Positions 1-5,194 of a DNA stretch of 5,300 nucleotides are shown piece after piece (positions within the stretch are counted from its first letter, which is position 1; the number at the start of each line of letters is the position of its first letter). Source of the DNA: an uncultured Clostridia bacterium (lineage in GTDB: Bacteria; Bacillota; Clostridia; Oscillospirales; Acutalibacteraceae). The DNA lies in the NCBI GenBank assembly GCA_946405565.1, contig CAMJHU010000177.1, positions 1 to 5,300 on the forward strand. The letters run 5' to 3'. The notes below the pieces were generated by a model that made no database searches, was not told the DNA's origin, and was given only the letters and a program-made list of their open reading frames with translations. Position numbers and translations under genes: made by a program.

Positions 1-1061
1 AGTCTGACGGATTTCGACGTGACCAGTCCCCGCCACTTCCGGCACATCGGTTCATACGGCGCAATGGTGTTGTCATTGGTCCAGTAAATCTGTGGTATGA
101 GATAGTCCACATATCCTTCCGAGCTTCCCCAGGTCACCACGTCCGCGCCCATATCCAGACAGTTTTCCACATTTCCCGACGGGCTGATGCCGAACTGACA
201 GGTCGGGTCAATCTCTTTGACCGCCTGATGTACACCCCTGACCAGCGTGCTGATGTTCTGTGTGCGCCAATCGAGCAGCGAGAGCTTCCCGCCCGCGGCA
301 GTATAGGTCTGATACGCCTTGCTGTCGTCAAACGAATCGTCCGGCGCGGGATAAAAATAATCGTCCCAGTGAATGCCGTCCACATTGTAACGCGTCACGA
401 TTTCCCTGACGCCATCGATAATCTGCTCCCGCACTTCGGGAATGGCGGGATTGTAATATTTTCCCTGCTTATAATCAATCACCCAGTCATCATTGTCGGG
501 ACTGTCGTCGTTGATCCACACGGTGTAGGGATTGTCCAGCGAAAGGGCAGGGGGATAGACACCGCTGTTCAGCGCAATCCGCAGGGGATTGAGCCACGCG
601 TGCAGCGCGAGTCCTTCCCGGTGCGCCGCTTCCACCGCGTATGCCAGCGGGTCGAAGCCGTCCGCCGGCGCTTCTCCCTGGGTTCCCGTGACGAGGTGGG
701 ACCACGGATAATAGTCCGACGGGTACAGCGCGTCGCCGAACGGTCTGACATGAAAATAAACCGTATTCATGCCGTTGCGCTTGGCAGTGGTCATGATTTC
801 GTCGATCTTTGCCTTGTCCACACCATCCAGAGAGAGATATGCCACCCATACGCCGCGCAGTTCCTTGGGCGCGGCAGGTCTGCCGTAAGCATCGGGCAAA
901 CGGTCGGTCAAGGCAGTGTCCGGCGTTTGCGAATGCCATAAGCCGGCGCGCTGCATCAGATACGGCGCCGACGCGCCCGCCATCACCGCCAGCAGTACCA
1001 GTGTCAGAATCACATAGCGCTTCACGGATGCTTTTTTTCCTTTTGCGGATTTTCCCATCAT
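1..1061 (-). CDS. Glycosyl-hydrolase-like family 10 (GHL10/DUF187) protein, membrane-anchored, 3' end outside the window
   Basis: The reading frame is open from 1061 to the left edge, giving 353 residues of an incomplete protein. The start is the first of two adjacent ATG codons; AGGAGG lies 6 nt upstream of it (1068-1073, minus). Residues 1-15 are basic and residues 16-31 are hydrophobic, giving an export signal or N-terminal anchor. The conserved core begins at RGVWVAYLS (about 69-77) and continues with GMNTVYFHVRPFGDALYPS (97-115), LHAWLNPLR (153-161), NPAIPEVR (204-211), VDGIHWDDYFYP (228-239), FGISPSGN (290-297) and DYLIPQIYW (319-327). These are hallmarks of the GHL10 TIM-barrel family that includes B. 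subtilis YngK and E. coli YddW. Such proteins are thought to act on cell-wall or extracellular glycans; the exact substrate is unknown. Asp233 and Asp234 in the HWDD motif are candidate active-site acids by family analogy. The gene is transcribed divergently from the DUF1294 gene. Family assignment is firm; substrate is not. Confidence 0.93.
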   Translation of the reverse strand, partial: MMGKSAKGKKASVKRYVILTLVLLAVMAGASAPYLMQRAGLWHSQTPDTALTDRLPDAYGRPAAPKELRGVWVAYLSLDGVDKAKIDEIMTTAKRNGMNTVYFHVRPFGDALYPSDYYPWSHLVTGTQGEAPADGFDPLAYAVEAAHREGLALHAWLNPLRIALNSGVYPPALSLDNPYTVWINDDSPDNDDWVIDYKQGKYYNPAIPEVREQIIDGVREIVTRYNVDGIHWDDYFYPAPDDSFDDSKAYQTYTAAGGKLSLLDWRTQNISTLVRGVHQAVKEIDPTCQFGISPSGNVENCLDMGADVVTWGSSEGYVDYLIPQIYWTNDNTIAPYEPMCRKWRGLVTSKSVR

Positions 1062-1108
1062 TTTGTCCCTCCTGAAGTGTTATTTTTTGTCAGTGTGCTG
1101 AAAAAAAC

Positions 1109-1137
1109 TTGACTTAATGCACTTATTATACTACAAT
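1109..1137 (+). promoter_or_regulatory. Sigma-A promoter for the DUF1294 gene
   Basis: TTGACT (1109-1114) and TACAAT (1132-1137) are separated by exactly 17 nt, each one base from consensus. Transcription would start near 1144, about 50 nt before the ATG at 1195. A further perfect TATAAT lies at 1155-1160 but has no matching -35 box. Short inverted repeats, CTTATT/AATAAG (1122-1127, 1135-1140) and ACTTAT/ATAAGT (1121-1126, 1141-1146), lie across the promoter and could be an operator; this is inference. Confidence 0.6.
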
Positions 1138-1151
1138 AAGATAAGTATCAA
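1125..1151 (-). promoter_or_regulatory. Putative sigma-A promoter for the GHL10 gene
   Basis: Read on the minus strand, TTGATA (1146-1151) and a perfect TATAAT (1125-1130) are separated by 15 nt. This is shorter than the ideal 17, but both hexamers are good. Transcription would start near 1118, leaving a leader of about 57 nt that contains the AGGAGG site. It overlaps the plus-strand promoter of the DUF1294 gene. Confidence 0.5.
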
Positions 1152-1194
1152 GTGTATAATTTGTTAAAATATCTTGCAAGGGGCTTTGCCATTC

Positions 1195-1515
1195 ATGAAT
1201 TTCACCCAATTCATTTTCGCCGTGTGCCGACTCATTCTGCCGCTCTGGCTGGTTTTCGTCAACGTATTCGCGGTTTACCAGACCGTCCGCGACAAATCCC
1301 TCTCCCGGGCAGCGAAGGATTCTCCGCAATATTGGCGCATTCCCGAAGCACAGCTCCTGCTGATCGCGGCACTGGGCGGTTCGGTGAGTATGTACGCCAC
1401 GATGAAGCTCATTCACCACAAGACCCGTCACCCGCAGTTCATGATCGGCATTCCCGCCATCATGATGGTGCAGGCGGCATGGGCAGGGCTGCTGCTGTGG
1501 CTCAGATATTGCTGA
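1195..1515 (+). CDS. DUF1294 family small integral membrane protein
   Basis: This 106-residue protein has an N-terminal hydrophobic segment (about 5-27), a conserved cytoplasmic-looking stretch, and two more hydrophobic segments (about 49-65 and 84-103). The diagnostic DUF1294 pattern is present in order: DKSLSRA (33-39), RIPEAQLLLIAALGGS (48-63), M at 69, then HHKTRHPQFMIGIP (74-87). The family is widespread in bacteria, is about 90-120 residues long, and has no established function. The ATG at 1195 was chosen because AAGGGG at 1178-1183 lies 11 nt upstream, a slightly long spacing. A TTG at 1174 in the same frame has no ribosome binding site and would add seven non-conserved residues. It is followed after 102 nt by the serine hydrolase gene on the same strand, with no terminator visible between them, so co-transcription is possible. 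Confidence 0.9.
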   Translation: MNFTQFIFAVCRLILPLWLVFVNVFAVYQTVRDKSLSRAAKDSPQYWRIPEAQLLLIAALGGSVSMYATMKLIHHKTRHPQFMIGIPAIMMVQAAWAGLLLWLRYC

Positions 1516-1560
1516 CCGGCTGGGGTTCCTCACAGTCCATGTATATGCGGACAGGCTGGC

Positions 1561-1588
1561 GTTTATGATAACGGCAGCAGAATATAAT
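1561..1588 (+). promoter_or_regulatory. Possible weak promoter before the serine hydrolase gene
   Basis: A perfect TATAAT lies at 1583-1588, 29 nt before the ATG at 1618. The -35 position at 16-nt spacing is GTTTAT (1561-1566), a poor match to consensus. The gene may instead be read from the upstream DUF1294 promoter. The whole 1516-1617 gap otherwise shows no hairpin terminator or recognised element. Confidence 0.3.
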
Positions 1589-1617
1589 CTCATTCATTTT
1601 CAGGCGGTGAATTCTCT

Positions 1618-3336
1618 ATGAATCCTATTTCAGCATATGTTCGGAAACTGCTGGCACTGACTGTCAGTACGGCAGTGTTCGCGGGCTTTGGCAGTGTAGC
1701 CCTGCCGCTTTCGGTACGGGCAGACGGCAGTCGGCGCATCATGATCAGCAGACCCGTAGTTAATGTCCGCACCGGGGTCAGTACGGATTATCCCCGTCTC
1801 GGCGTGGGCAAAAACGGCGACACCTATGAATATCTCAGCAGCAAAATCGACGAGGAAGGCATTACATGGTACGAGGTACAGTTCTATGAGGGACACAACG
1901 GGTGGATTGACAGCCGTTACTGCCGCCTGATCAGCAACACCTCCGACGCCACTACCACCACTACCGCACCGCCTGACGATACGGCATCCGATGACGCCTC
2001 ACAAAACAGTGCTGCCGAAGCAAAATATATCGCGGTGACTTACGGACAGACCTATCTGCGCGAGGATGCGGGCGAATCGTTCCCCGTCGTCGCCAAGCTC
2101 TATTCCGGGCAGACCTATCGCTGTCTCGACGAGAAAGCCGCCAAAAACGGCAAGCTGTGGTATCAGGTGCAGTATACCGACGACGTGACCGGTTGGCTGC
2201 CCGCCGAAACCGCGCTCGCTTTGAAAGGTGACGCCATACGCGACAAATCCCCCGAAGCCGTCACGATTGAACGCATTGCCGCCAATTACGGCGCGACCGG
2301 CGTGCAGGTAGCGCTAACGGAGGACGGCGTTGTCACCGATACTTACGAATATGGCTACGCCACCAAGCCCTACGCGCCCATGCGCACCAATACCAAGATT
2401 CGCGCCGCCTCGGTATCCAAGGTAGTTGTGGGCATGGCTGCCATGAAAATGCAGGAGGAAGGGCTGGTCGATCTGGACGCCGACATCGGCACTTACTGGC
2501 AGACTTCGCTTGCCAAACCGGTGACGCTCCGTCAGATTCTCTCCCATACCTCTCTGCTCAATCAGAATTACTACAAGAATTCCGCCGCCCAGACCGTGGC
2601 GCAGCTCAATTCTGCTGAAAGCTACCGTACCACGGGTGACTGGATGTACAACAATTACGCCATCGGTATCGCAGGCGCAACCCTCGAAATGGCGGCTGGC
2701 GAGACGCTCAACAGCTATATGGATCGGAAGTTCTTCACGCCGCTCGGCATTGACGCTTCCTTTACGTCGGGCGATTTACAGGACACTTCCCTGCTTGCCA
2801 CGCTCTATTACAATGAGAAAACCGCCAAGGAAGAACGCACCGGTGAGGACGGAGAAGCCATCGCCGGTACGGATGCCGCATCCGACAGCAACGTCGCGAT
2901 GGAAGCCGCCCGCGCCAAATCGGTTCACGCCGGTGAGCCCGGCGCCAATGCCGGACATTTTGCGGGAGGCTTGACCATCAGCGCCCGCGATATGGCAAAG
3001 TTCATCGCCGTACTCGCAAATGACGGTTCCTATTGGGAGAAGCGCTGTCTCAAGACTAATTCCGTCAAGACAATGGAAACCGAGGTCTGCACCGGCGACG
3101 CACGCGGTCACAGCTTCGGACAGTGCCTGCCGCTCCGTCACCTGACCGATATCTACGGGCAGGAGGAATTGTATTATCACACCGGCACCGCATATGGCAC
3201 GCTGTCTTTGGTAATCTATCAGCCCAAGACCAAAAAGGGCATAGTGATCTTTACCACCGGCGCCGAAAACAGCATTGACGATTACGGTATGTGGAATGTC
3301 TGCGGCAAGATTGCCCAGTATTTCTATCAGCGGTAG
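1618..3336 (+). CDS. Exported serine hydrolase (beta-lactamase/PBP4* class C fold) with two N-terminal SH3b domains
   Basis: The product has 572 residues; AGGCGGTGA (1602-1610) lies 7 nt before the ATG. Residues 1-35 form a signal peptide with a basic start, a hydrophobic core and a likely cut after Ala35. Two bacterial SH3 (SH3b) repeats follow, at about 41-104 and 136-202, each with an N-terminal LR- or VR-type strand and an ending built on W-Y-x-V-Q-(F/Y) then G-W-(I/L). They are joined by a Thr/Pro/Asp-rich linker (107-134). SH3b domains commonly bind peptidoglycan. The catalytic domain (about 222-565) carries the SxxK motif SVSK (Ser265, Lys268), a YxN motif (Tyr344, Asn346), HTS (310-312), GHFAGGL (446-452) and HTG (521-523), which stands in for KTG. 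All core motifs of the serine beta-lactamase-like superfamily are present, so it is probably active as a D,D-peptidase or esterase at the cell wall. An acidic, Ala-rich insertion lies at about 402-445. Resistance to beta-lactams is not implied. A strong terminator follows directly. Confidence 0.9.
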   Translation: MNPISAYVRKLLALTVSTAVFAGFGSVALPLSVRADGSRRIMISRPVVNVRTGVSTDYPRLGVGKNGDTYEYLSSKIDEEGITWYEVQFYEGHNGWIDSRYCRLISNTSDATTTTTAPPDDTASDDASQNSAAEAKYIAVTYGQTYLREDAGESFPVVAKLYSGQTYRCLDEKAAKNGKLWYQVQYTDDVTGWLPAETALALKGDAIRDKSPEAVTIERIAANYGATGVQVALTEDGVVTDTYEYGYATKPYAPMRTNTKIRAASVSKVVVGMAAMKMQEEGLVDLDADIGTYWQTSLAKPVTLRQILSHTSLLNQNYYKNSAAQTVAQLNSAESYRTTGDWMYNNYAIGIAGATLEMAAGETLNSYMDRKFFTPLGIDASFTSGDLQDTSLLATLYYNEKTAKEERTGEDGEAIAGTDAASDSNVAMEAARAKSVHAGEPGANAGHFAGGLTISARDMAKFIAVLANDGSYWEKRCLKTNSVKTMETEVCTGDARGHSFGQCLPLRHLTDIYGQEELYYHTGTAYGTLSLVIYQPKTKKGIVIFTTGAENSIDDYGMWNVCGKIAQYFYQR

Positions 3337-3366
3337 TATGTTAAAAAAAAACATTCACGGCAAAGC

Positions 3367-3409
3367 AACGAACCCTCCTTGTAATCTTTCTTGGAGGGTT
3401 CGTTTTCTT
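3367..3409 (+). terminator. Rho-independent terminator of the serine hydrolase gene
   Basis: A perfect 12-bp stem pairs AACGAACCCTCC (3367-3378) with 3393-3404 across a 14-nt loop and runs straight into a T-rich tract (3403-3409). It begins 31 nt after the stop codon. The T tract lies only on the plus side, so it ends plus-strand transcription. A run of nine A (3343-3351) upstream is not placed to make it a good minus-strand terminator. Confidence 0.92.
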
Positions 3410-3414
3410 GTATG

Positions 3415-3472
3415 CGCCTTTCCCCGTTGCGTGTCGGGGCTGGTCTTGCTTTGAATTCGCCTTTCCCCGTTG
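3415..3472 (+). repeat. Imperfect direct repeat after the terminator
   Basis: CGCCTTTCCCCGTTG occurs at 3415-3429 and again at 3458-3472, 43 bp apart. TGGTCTT also follows each copy, at 3441-3447 and 3474-3480. No gene is visible here; it looks like repetitive intergenic DNA. Confidence 0.8.
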
Positions 3473-3494
3473 TTGGTCTTAGCGCGATTCGCTC

Positions 3495-3578
3495 GGCAGC
3501 ACGTTGTGCTGCCTGCCGGGACGCTGTCCCGGTCCCTGCCAGGGAGCTCACCCCCTGGACCCCGCGCCGCTTCGCGGC
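3495..3578. repeat. Array of compact GC-rich hairpins (REP-like intergenic repeat)
   Basis: Four small palindromes lie in close succession. GGCAGCAC-GTT-GTGCTGCC spans 3495-3513 (8-bp stem, 3-nt loop). CCGGGAC-GCT-GTCCCGG spans 3516-3532 (7-bp stem, 3-nt loop). CCAGGG pairs with CCCTGG at 3539-3544 and 3553-3558. GCCGC-TTC-GCGGC spans 3566-3578 (5-bp stem, 3-nt loop). Three of the four have three-base loops. Frames open through this stretch are low-complexity and have no ribosome binding site. From memory, hairpin-rich stretches of this style recur between genes in Oscillospiraceae genomes; their role is not known to me. Confidence 0.75.
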
Positions 3579-3600
3579 TAATTGCGCTTCGCTTTTCCTT

Positions 3601-3621
3601 CACTATTCACTATTCACTGTT
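3601..3621 (+). repeat. Three tandem 7-bp units, CACTATT type
   Basis: CACTATT at 3601-3607 and 3608-3614 is followed by CACTGTT at 3615-3621, one base different. The third unit runs into the proposed end of the insertion sequence at about 3618, so this repeat is the likely insertion target flank. Confidence 0.8.
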
Positions 3622-3632
3622 ATGAAGTGACC
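3621..3632 (+). repeat. IS subterminal inverted repeat, distal end
   Basis: TATGAAGTGACC is the exact reverse complement of 5282-5293. Identity stops at both edges of the 12 bp, as expected for a defined subterminal repeat. Confidence 0.75.
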
Positions 3633-3634
3633 TT

Positions 3635-3640
3635 TGTCAA
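3635..3640 (-). promoter_or_regulatory. Outward-facing -35 box near the IS end (junction promoter half)
   Basis: The minus strand reads TTGACA, a perfect -35 box, pointing out of the element. No good -10 lies 17 nt further in the present flank. If the ends at 3618 and 5300 were joined, TAGATA or GATAAT from the other end would fall 17 or 19 nt away and drive the transposase. Confidence 0.45.
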
Positions 3641-3678
3641 GGGCAAATAAATCACAAGACAAAAATCACCTGTCAATC

Positions 3679-3880
3679 TGAGGACACATGGAAGGAGACC
3701 GAGGAAATAATACAACGGACTTAGCCACTCTGTTATTCGTGGATTGGATACCGACAGGCTAATGACTACGCCGAAAGCCCTGCGATCTAAAATCGTGGAT
3801 CACCATAAGGTGCCGTCATAGTGAAATCGCAGATAGCTTAAATCATCTATCTCCCTATGGTCTCCTTGCATGTGTCCTCA
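3679..3880. repeat. 202-bp block closed by a 22-bp inverted repeat; candidate structured RNA or nested MITE-like element
   Basis: Arms 3679-3700 and 3859-3880 are reverse complements at 21 of 22 positions; the only mismatch is G3691 opposite G3868. Inside are nested pairings. TTAGCC (3721-3726) pairs with GGCTAA (3757-3762). CTGCGAT (3780-3786) pairs with ATCGCAG (3826-3832). Within that is CACC-ATAA-GGTG (3801-3812). AGATAG (3831-3836) pairs with CTATCT (3847-3852). ATGAC (3762-3766) could also pair with GTCAT (3815-3819) as a pseudoknot. No reading frame of note is present. It lies wholly within the IS non-coding end, where IS110/IS1111 elements encode guide RNAs, so it may be a bridge/seek RNA. 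It could equally be a separate small element inserted there. The transcribed strand is unclear, and no clear promoter is seen on either side. Confidence 0.65.
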
Positions 3881-3952
3881 GAAATAAACTAAACTATTTT
3901 GCTTTTAGATTCCGAGCCGGAAAGGGCAGCCGCCGACGTCAGGAGGGCACCC

Positions 3953-3980
3953 TTGACAGCTCCGCAAAAAATGCTACAAT
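3953..3980 (+). promoter_or_regulatory. Strong sigma-A promoter inside the IS non-coding end
   Basis: A perfect TTGACA (3953-3958) and TACAAT (3975-3980) are 16 nt apart, and TGC precedes the -10 box. Transcription would start near 3987 and run against the transposase 3' end. Confidence 0.6.
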
Positions 3981-3986
3981 TGGCTC

Positions 3987-4055
3987 CCGGCGGCGTCATA
4001 AACTTGAAATCTTGCTTTTGAGTTCGTCGCCGGTGATAACGCAAAAGCATTTTTT
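3987..4055 (+). ncRNA. Candidate small RNA of about 69 nt with its own promoter and terminator
   Basis: Between the promoter at 3953-3980 and the T run at 4050-4055 lies a short body with no reading frame of note. CCGGCGGCG (3987-3995) can pair with CGUCGCCGG (4025-4033) over 9 bp including one G-U. TGCTTTTG (4013-4020) can pair with CAAAAGCA (4042-4049) over 8 bp. The second pairing starts inside the loop of the first and ends outside it, so the RNA forms either a pseudoknot or two alternating folds. It is convergent with the transposase mRNA, and its DNA also lies within that transcript's tail if transcription passes the stop codon. It could be an antisense regulator, a guide RNA, or a leader remnant of host DNA. 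The start site is estimated from promoter spacing. Confidence 0.4.
4013..4055 (+). terminator. Rho-independent terminator of the candidate small RNA
   Basis: An 8-bp stem, TGCTTTTG (4013-4020) with CAAAAGCA (4042-4049), is followed immediately by six T (4050-4055). The 21-nt loop is long, which lowers confidence. The minus strand has no T run after the same stem, so termination would be one-way. Confidence 0.5.
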
Positions 4056-4084
4056 GGGGTGTTGCTGTCAAGGGCGGCGGAAAT

Positions 4085-5194
4085 TTAAGACAGGTGTCCC
4101 GTCATCATTCCCCAGACAAAACAGGCTAATTCTCTTGCAACAGCAATTTTAGCGATGTTGGCTTTTGATCGCATTGCAATGCGAATATACCTCCTGCGAA
4201 GTCGTTCATTTCCCTTGTCTGCGTATGCTATCACCTCCGGTAAGTTTCCAGCCTGACGTGCTTTGAGGACCTTGGACTTTTTGCCGACACTCCCACGATT
4301 AAAGCAATTTGCCGATTCCGTAAGCAATCTGCGCAGATGAGAATTTCCGGCTTTGGTGATACCGAAACGACGTTGCTTGTCTCCGCTTGAATTTTCGCGT
4401 GGTACAAGTCCAAGAAAAGCCGCAAACTGCTGTGCGGACGGAAAACGTTTGAAATCGCCAATCTCCACCAGTAAGGACAACGCTGTATGCGTCTTGATTC
4501 CTTTGAAACAAACCAGCTTTTTCACATTCTCGGCGTATGATTCCTTTTGCGCAAGTTCCTCAATGCGTTTGTCATATCGGTCTACTTTGTCGCTCAGATG
4601 GTGATAGGTAAGCATATACTCTGTCAGTGTTTCCTGAAGCATTTCATCTTTCATTTGCAATGCTCCAAGCCAGGCAATGTGCTTTTGTGTCCAGTAGCTC
4701 TTTCCGTCAAAGTGTTTTCCGTGTCTGGTACAGAACGCTATGATCTGCTGCTTTGTCTGTTTCAGCAAGTTCTTTGCGTCATCGCGCATACGGATATACT
4801 CTTTGACCGCGTTATCCTCATCTGTTGGAACGTACACAGGACTGTAAGTTCCGTAAGCAAGGCATTTGGCAATCTTGACAGCATCTCTTTTGTCTGTCTT
4901 TATTTTCTCATTTGGGCTTGTTGCCATGGTTGTCGGCGCAAGTATTACACACTCGTATCCCAGTCCTTTCAGATCGTGGTAAAGTGTGTATCCAAGACAT
5001 CCCGCCTCATATCCGCATATGAATTGGGTATTCTTCCCTAACCGTTCCTGTAATCTGGTAAGGTATTTCACCAATTCCTTCACATCCGGGTTGAGTGTGG
5101 TTTGTCCAAATACCTTTTCTCCATCAATCTGAAACGCGCAAATTGTGTAATTTGTTGTATGGACATCCATTCCGATATATGTTATACTTGTCAT
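4085..5194 (-). CDS. IS110-family transposase (DEDD RuvC-like plus Tnp_20 domain)
   Basis: The 369-residue start at 5194 was chosen because AAGGAGG (5202-5208, minus) lies 7 nt upstream and the protein then begins TSITYIGMDVH, the usual family start. The RuvC-like DEDD domain (about 1-160) shows Asp10 in GMD, Glu63 in GYEA, and Asp101 and Asp104 in KTDKRDA. A coiled, charged segment (about 185-220) links to the Tnp_20 domain (about 222-310), with FKGI (230-233), FAAFLGLVPRENSSG (257-271) and GITKAGNSHLRRLL (278-291). Ser270 of the SSG motif is the expected nucleophile by analogy with IS110 recombinases. Length is normal and no frameshift or stop is seen, so it is probably functional. The family excises and inserts circular intermediates under guidance of an RNA from the element. 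The sequence most resembles the IS1328/IS1533-like branch. GC content is clearly lower than in the host genes to the left. Confidence 0.95.
   Translation of the reverse strand: MTSITYIGMDVHTTNYTICAFQIDGEKVFGQTTLNPDVKELVKYLTRLQERLGKNTQFICGYEAGCLGYTLYHDLKGLGYECVILAPTTMATSPNEKIKTDKRDAVKIAKCLAYGTYSPVYVPTDEDNAVKEYIRMRDDAKNLLKQTKQQIIAFCTRHGKHFDGKSYWTQKHIAWLGALQMKDEMLQETLTEYMLTYHHLSDKVDRYDKRIEELAQKESYAENVKKLVCFKGIKTHTALSLLVEIGDFKRFPSAQQFAAFLGLVPRENSSGDKQRRFGITKAGNSHLRRLLTESANCFNRGSVGKKSKVLKARQAGNLPEVIAYADKGNERLRRRYIRIAMRSKANIAKIAVARELACFVWGMMTGHLS

Larger units (their letters stand above)
3950..4074. repeat. Large two-part inverted repeat beside the transposase stop codon
   Basis: Outer arms CCCTTGACAGC (3950-3960) and 4064-4074 pair perfectly over 11 bp. 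Inner arms CAAAAAATGCT (3965-3975) and 4046-4056 pair perfectly over another 11 bp. They are separated by 4 nt on one side and 7 nt on the other. CCGCCG (3930-3935) can also pair beyond GGCGGCGG (4073-4080) if 14 nt are looped out. The structure starts within a few bases of the transposase stop and would fold in its mRNA tail. Confidence 0.85.

Noticed and set aside
490..939. Second open frame on the minus strand within the GHL10 gene
   Set aside because: It is out of frame with the GHL10 product, whose conserved motifs read without interruption through this stretch.
228..941. Long open frame on the plus strand (237 codons)
   Set aside because: It lies opposite the GHL10 gene, lacks a ribosome binding site and resembles no family, whereas the minus-strand frame carries clear GHL10 motifs throughout.
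1174..1197. TTG start for the DUF1294 gene
   Set aside because: No ribosome binding site precedes it; the ATG at 1195 fits both the AAGGGG site and the usual protein start.
1126..1593. Minus-strand frame over the DUF1294 gene
   Set aside because: It covers the DUF1294 gene and promoters, has no family motifs, and is explained as an antisense shadow.
3601..3621. Tandem CACTATT units as a CRISPR or iteron array
   Set aside because: The units are 7 bp with no spacers and only three copies, and there is no cas or rep gene nearby.
3391..3630. 79-codon plus-strand frame after the terminator
   Set aside because: It begins inside the terminator stem and translates the hairpin array and tandem repeat. 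Its composition reflects palindromes, not protein.
3889..4071. 60-codon minus-strand frame in the IS non-coding end
   Set aside because: It runs through the large inverted repeat, has no ribosome binding site and shows no family features.
4547..5041. 164-codon plus-strand frame opposite the transposase
   Set aside because: It is antisense to the conserved DEDD domain, with no start signal or recognisable motif.
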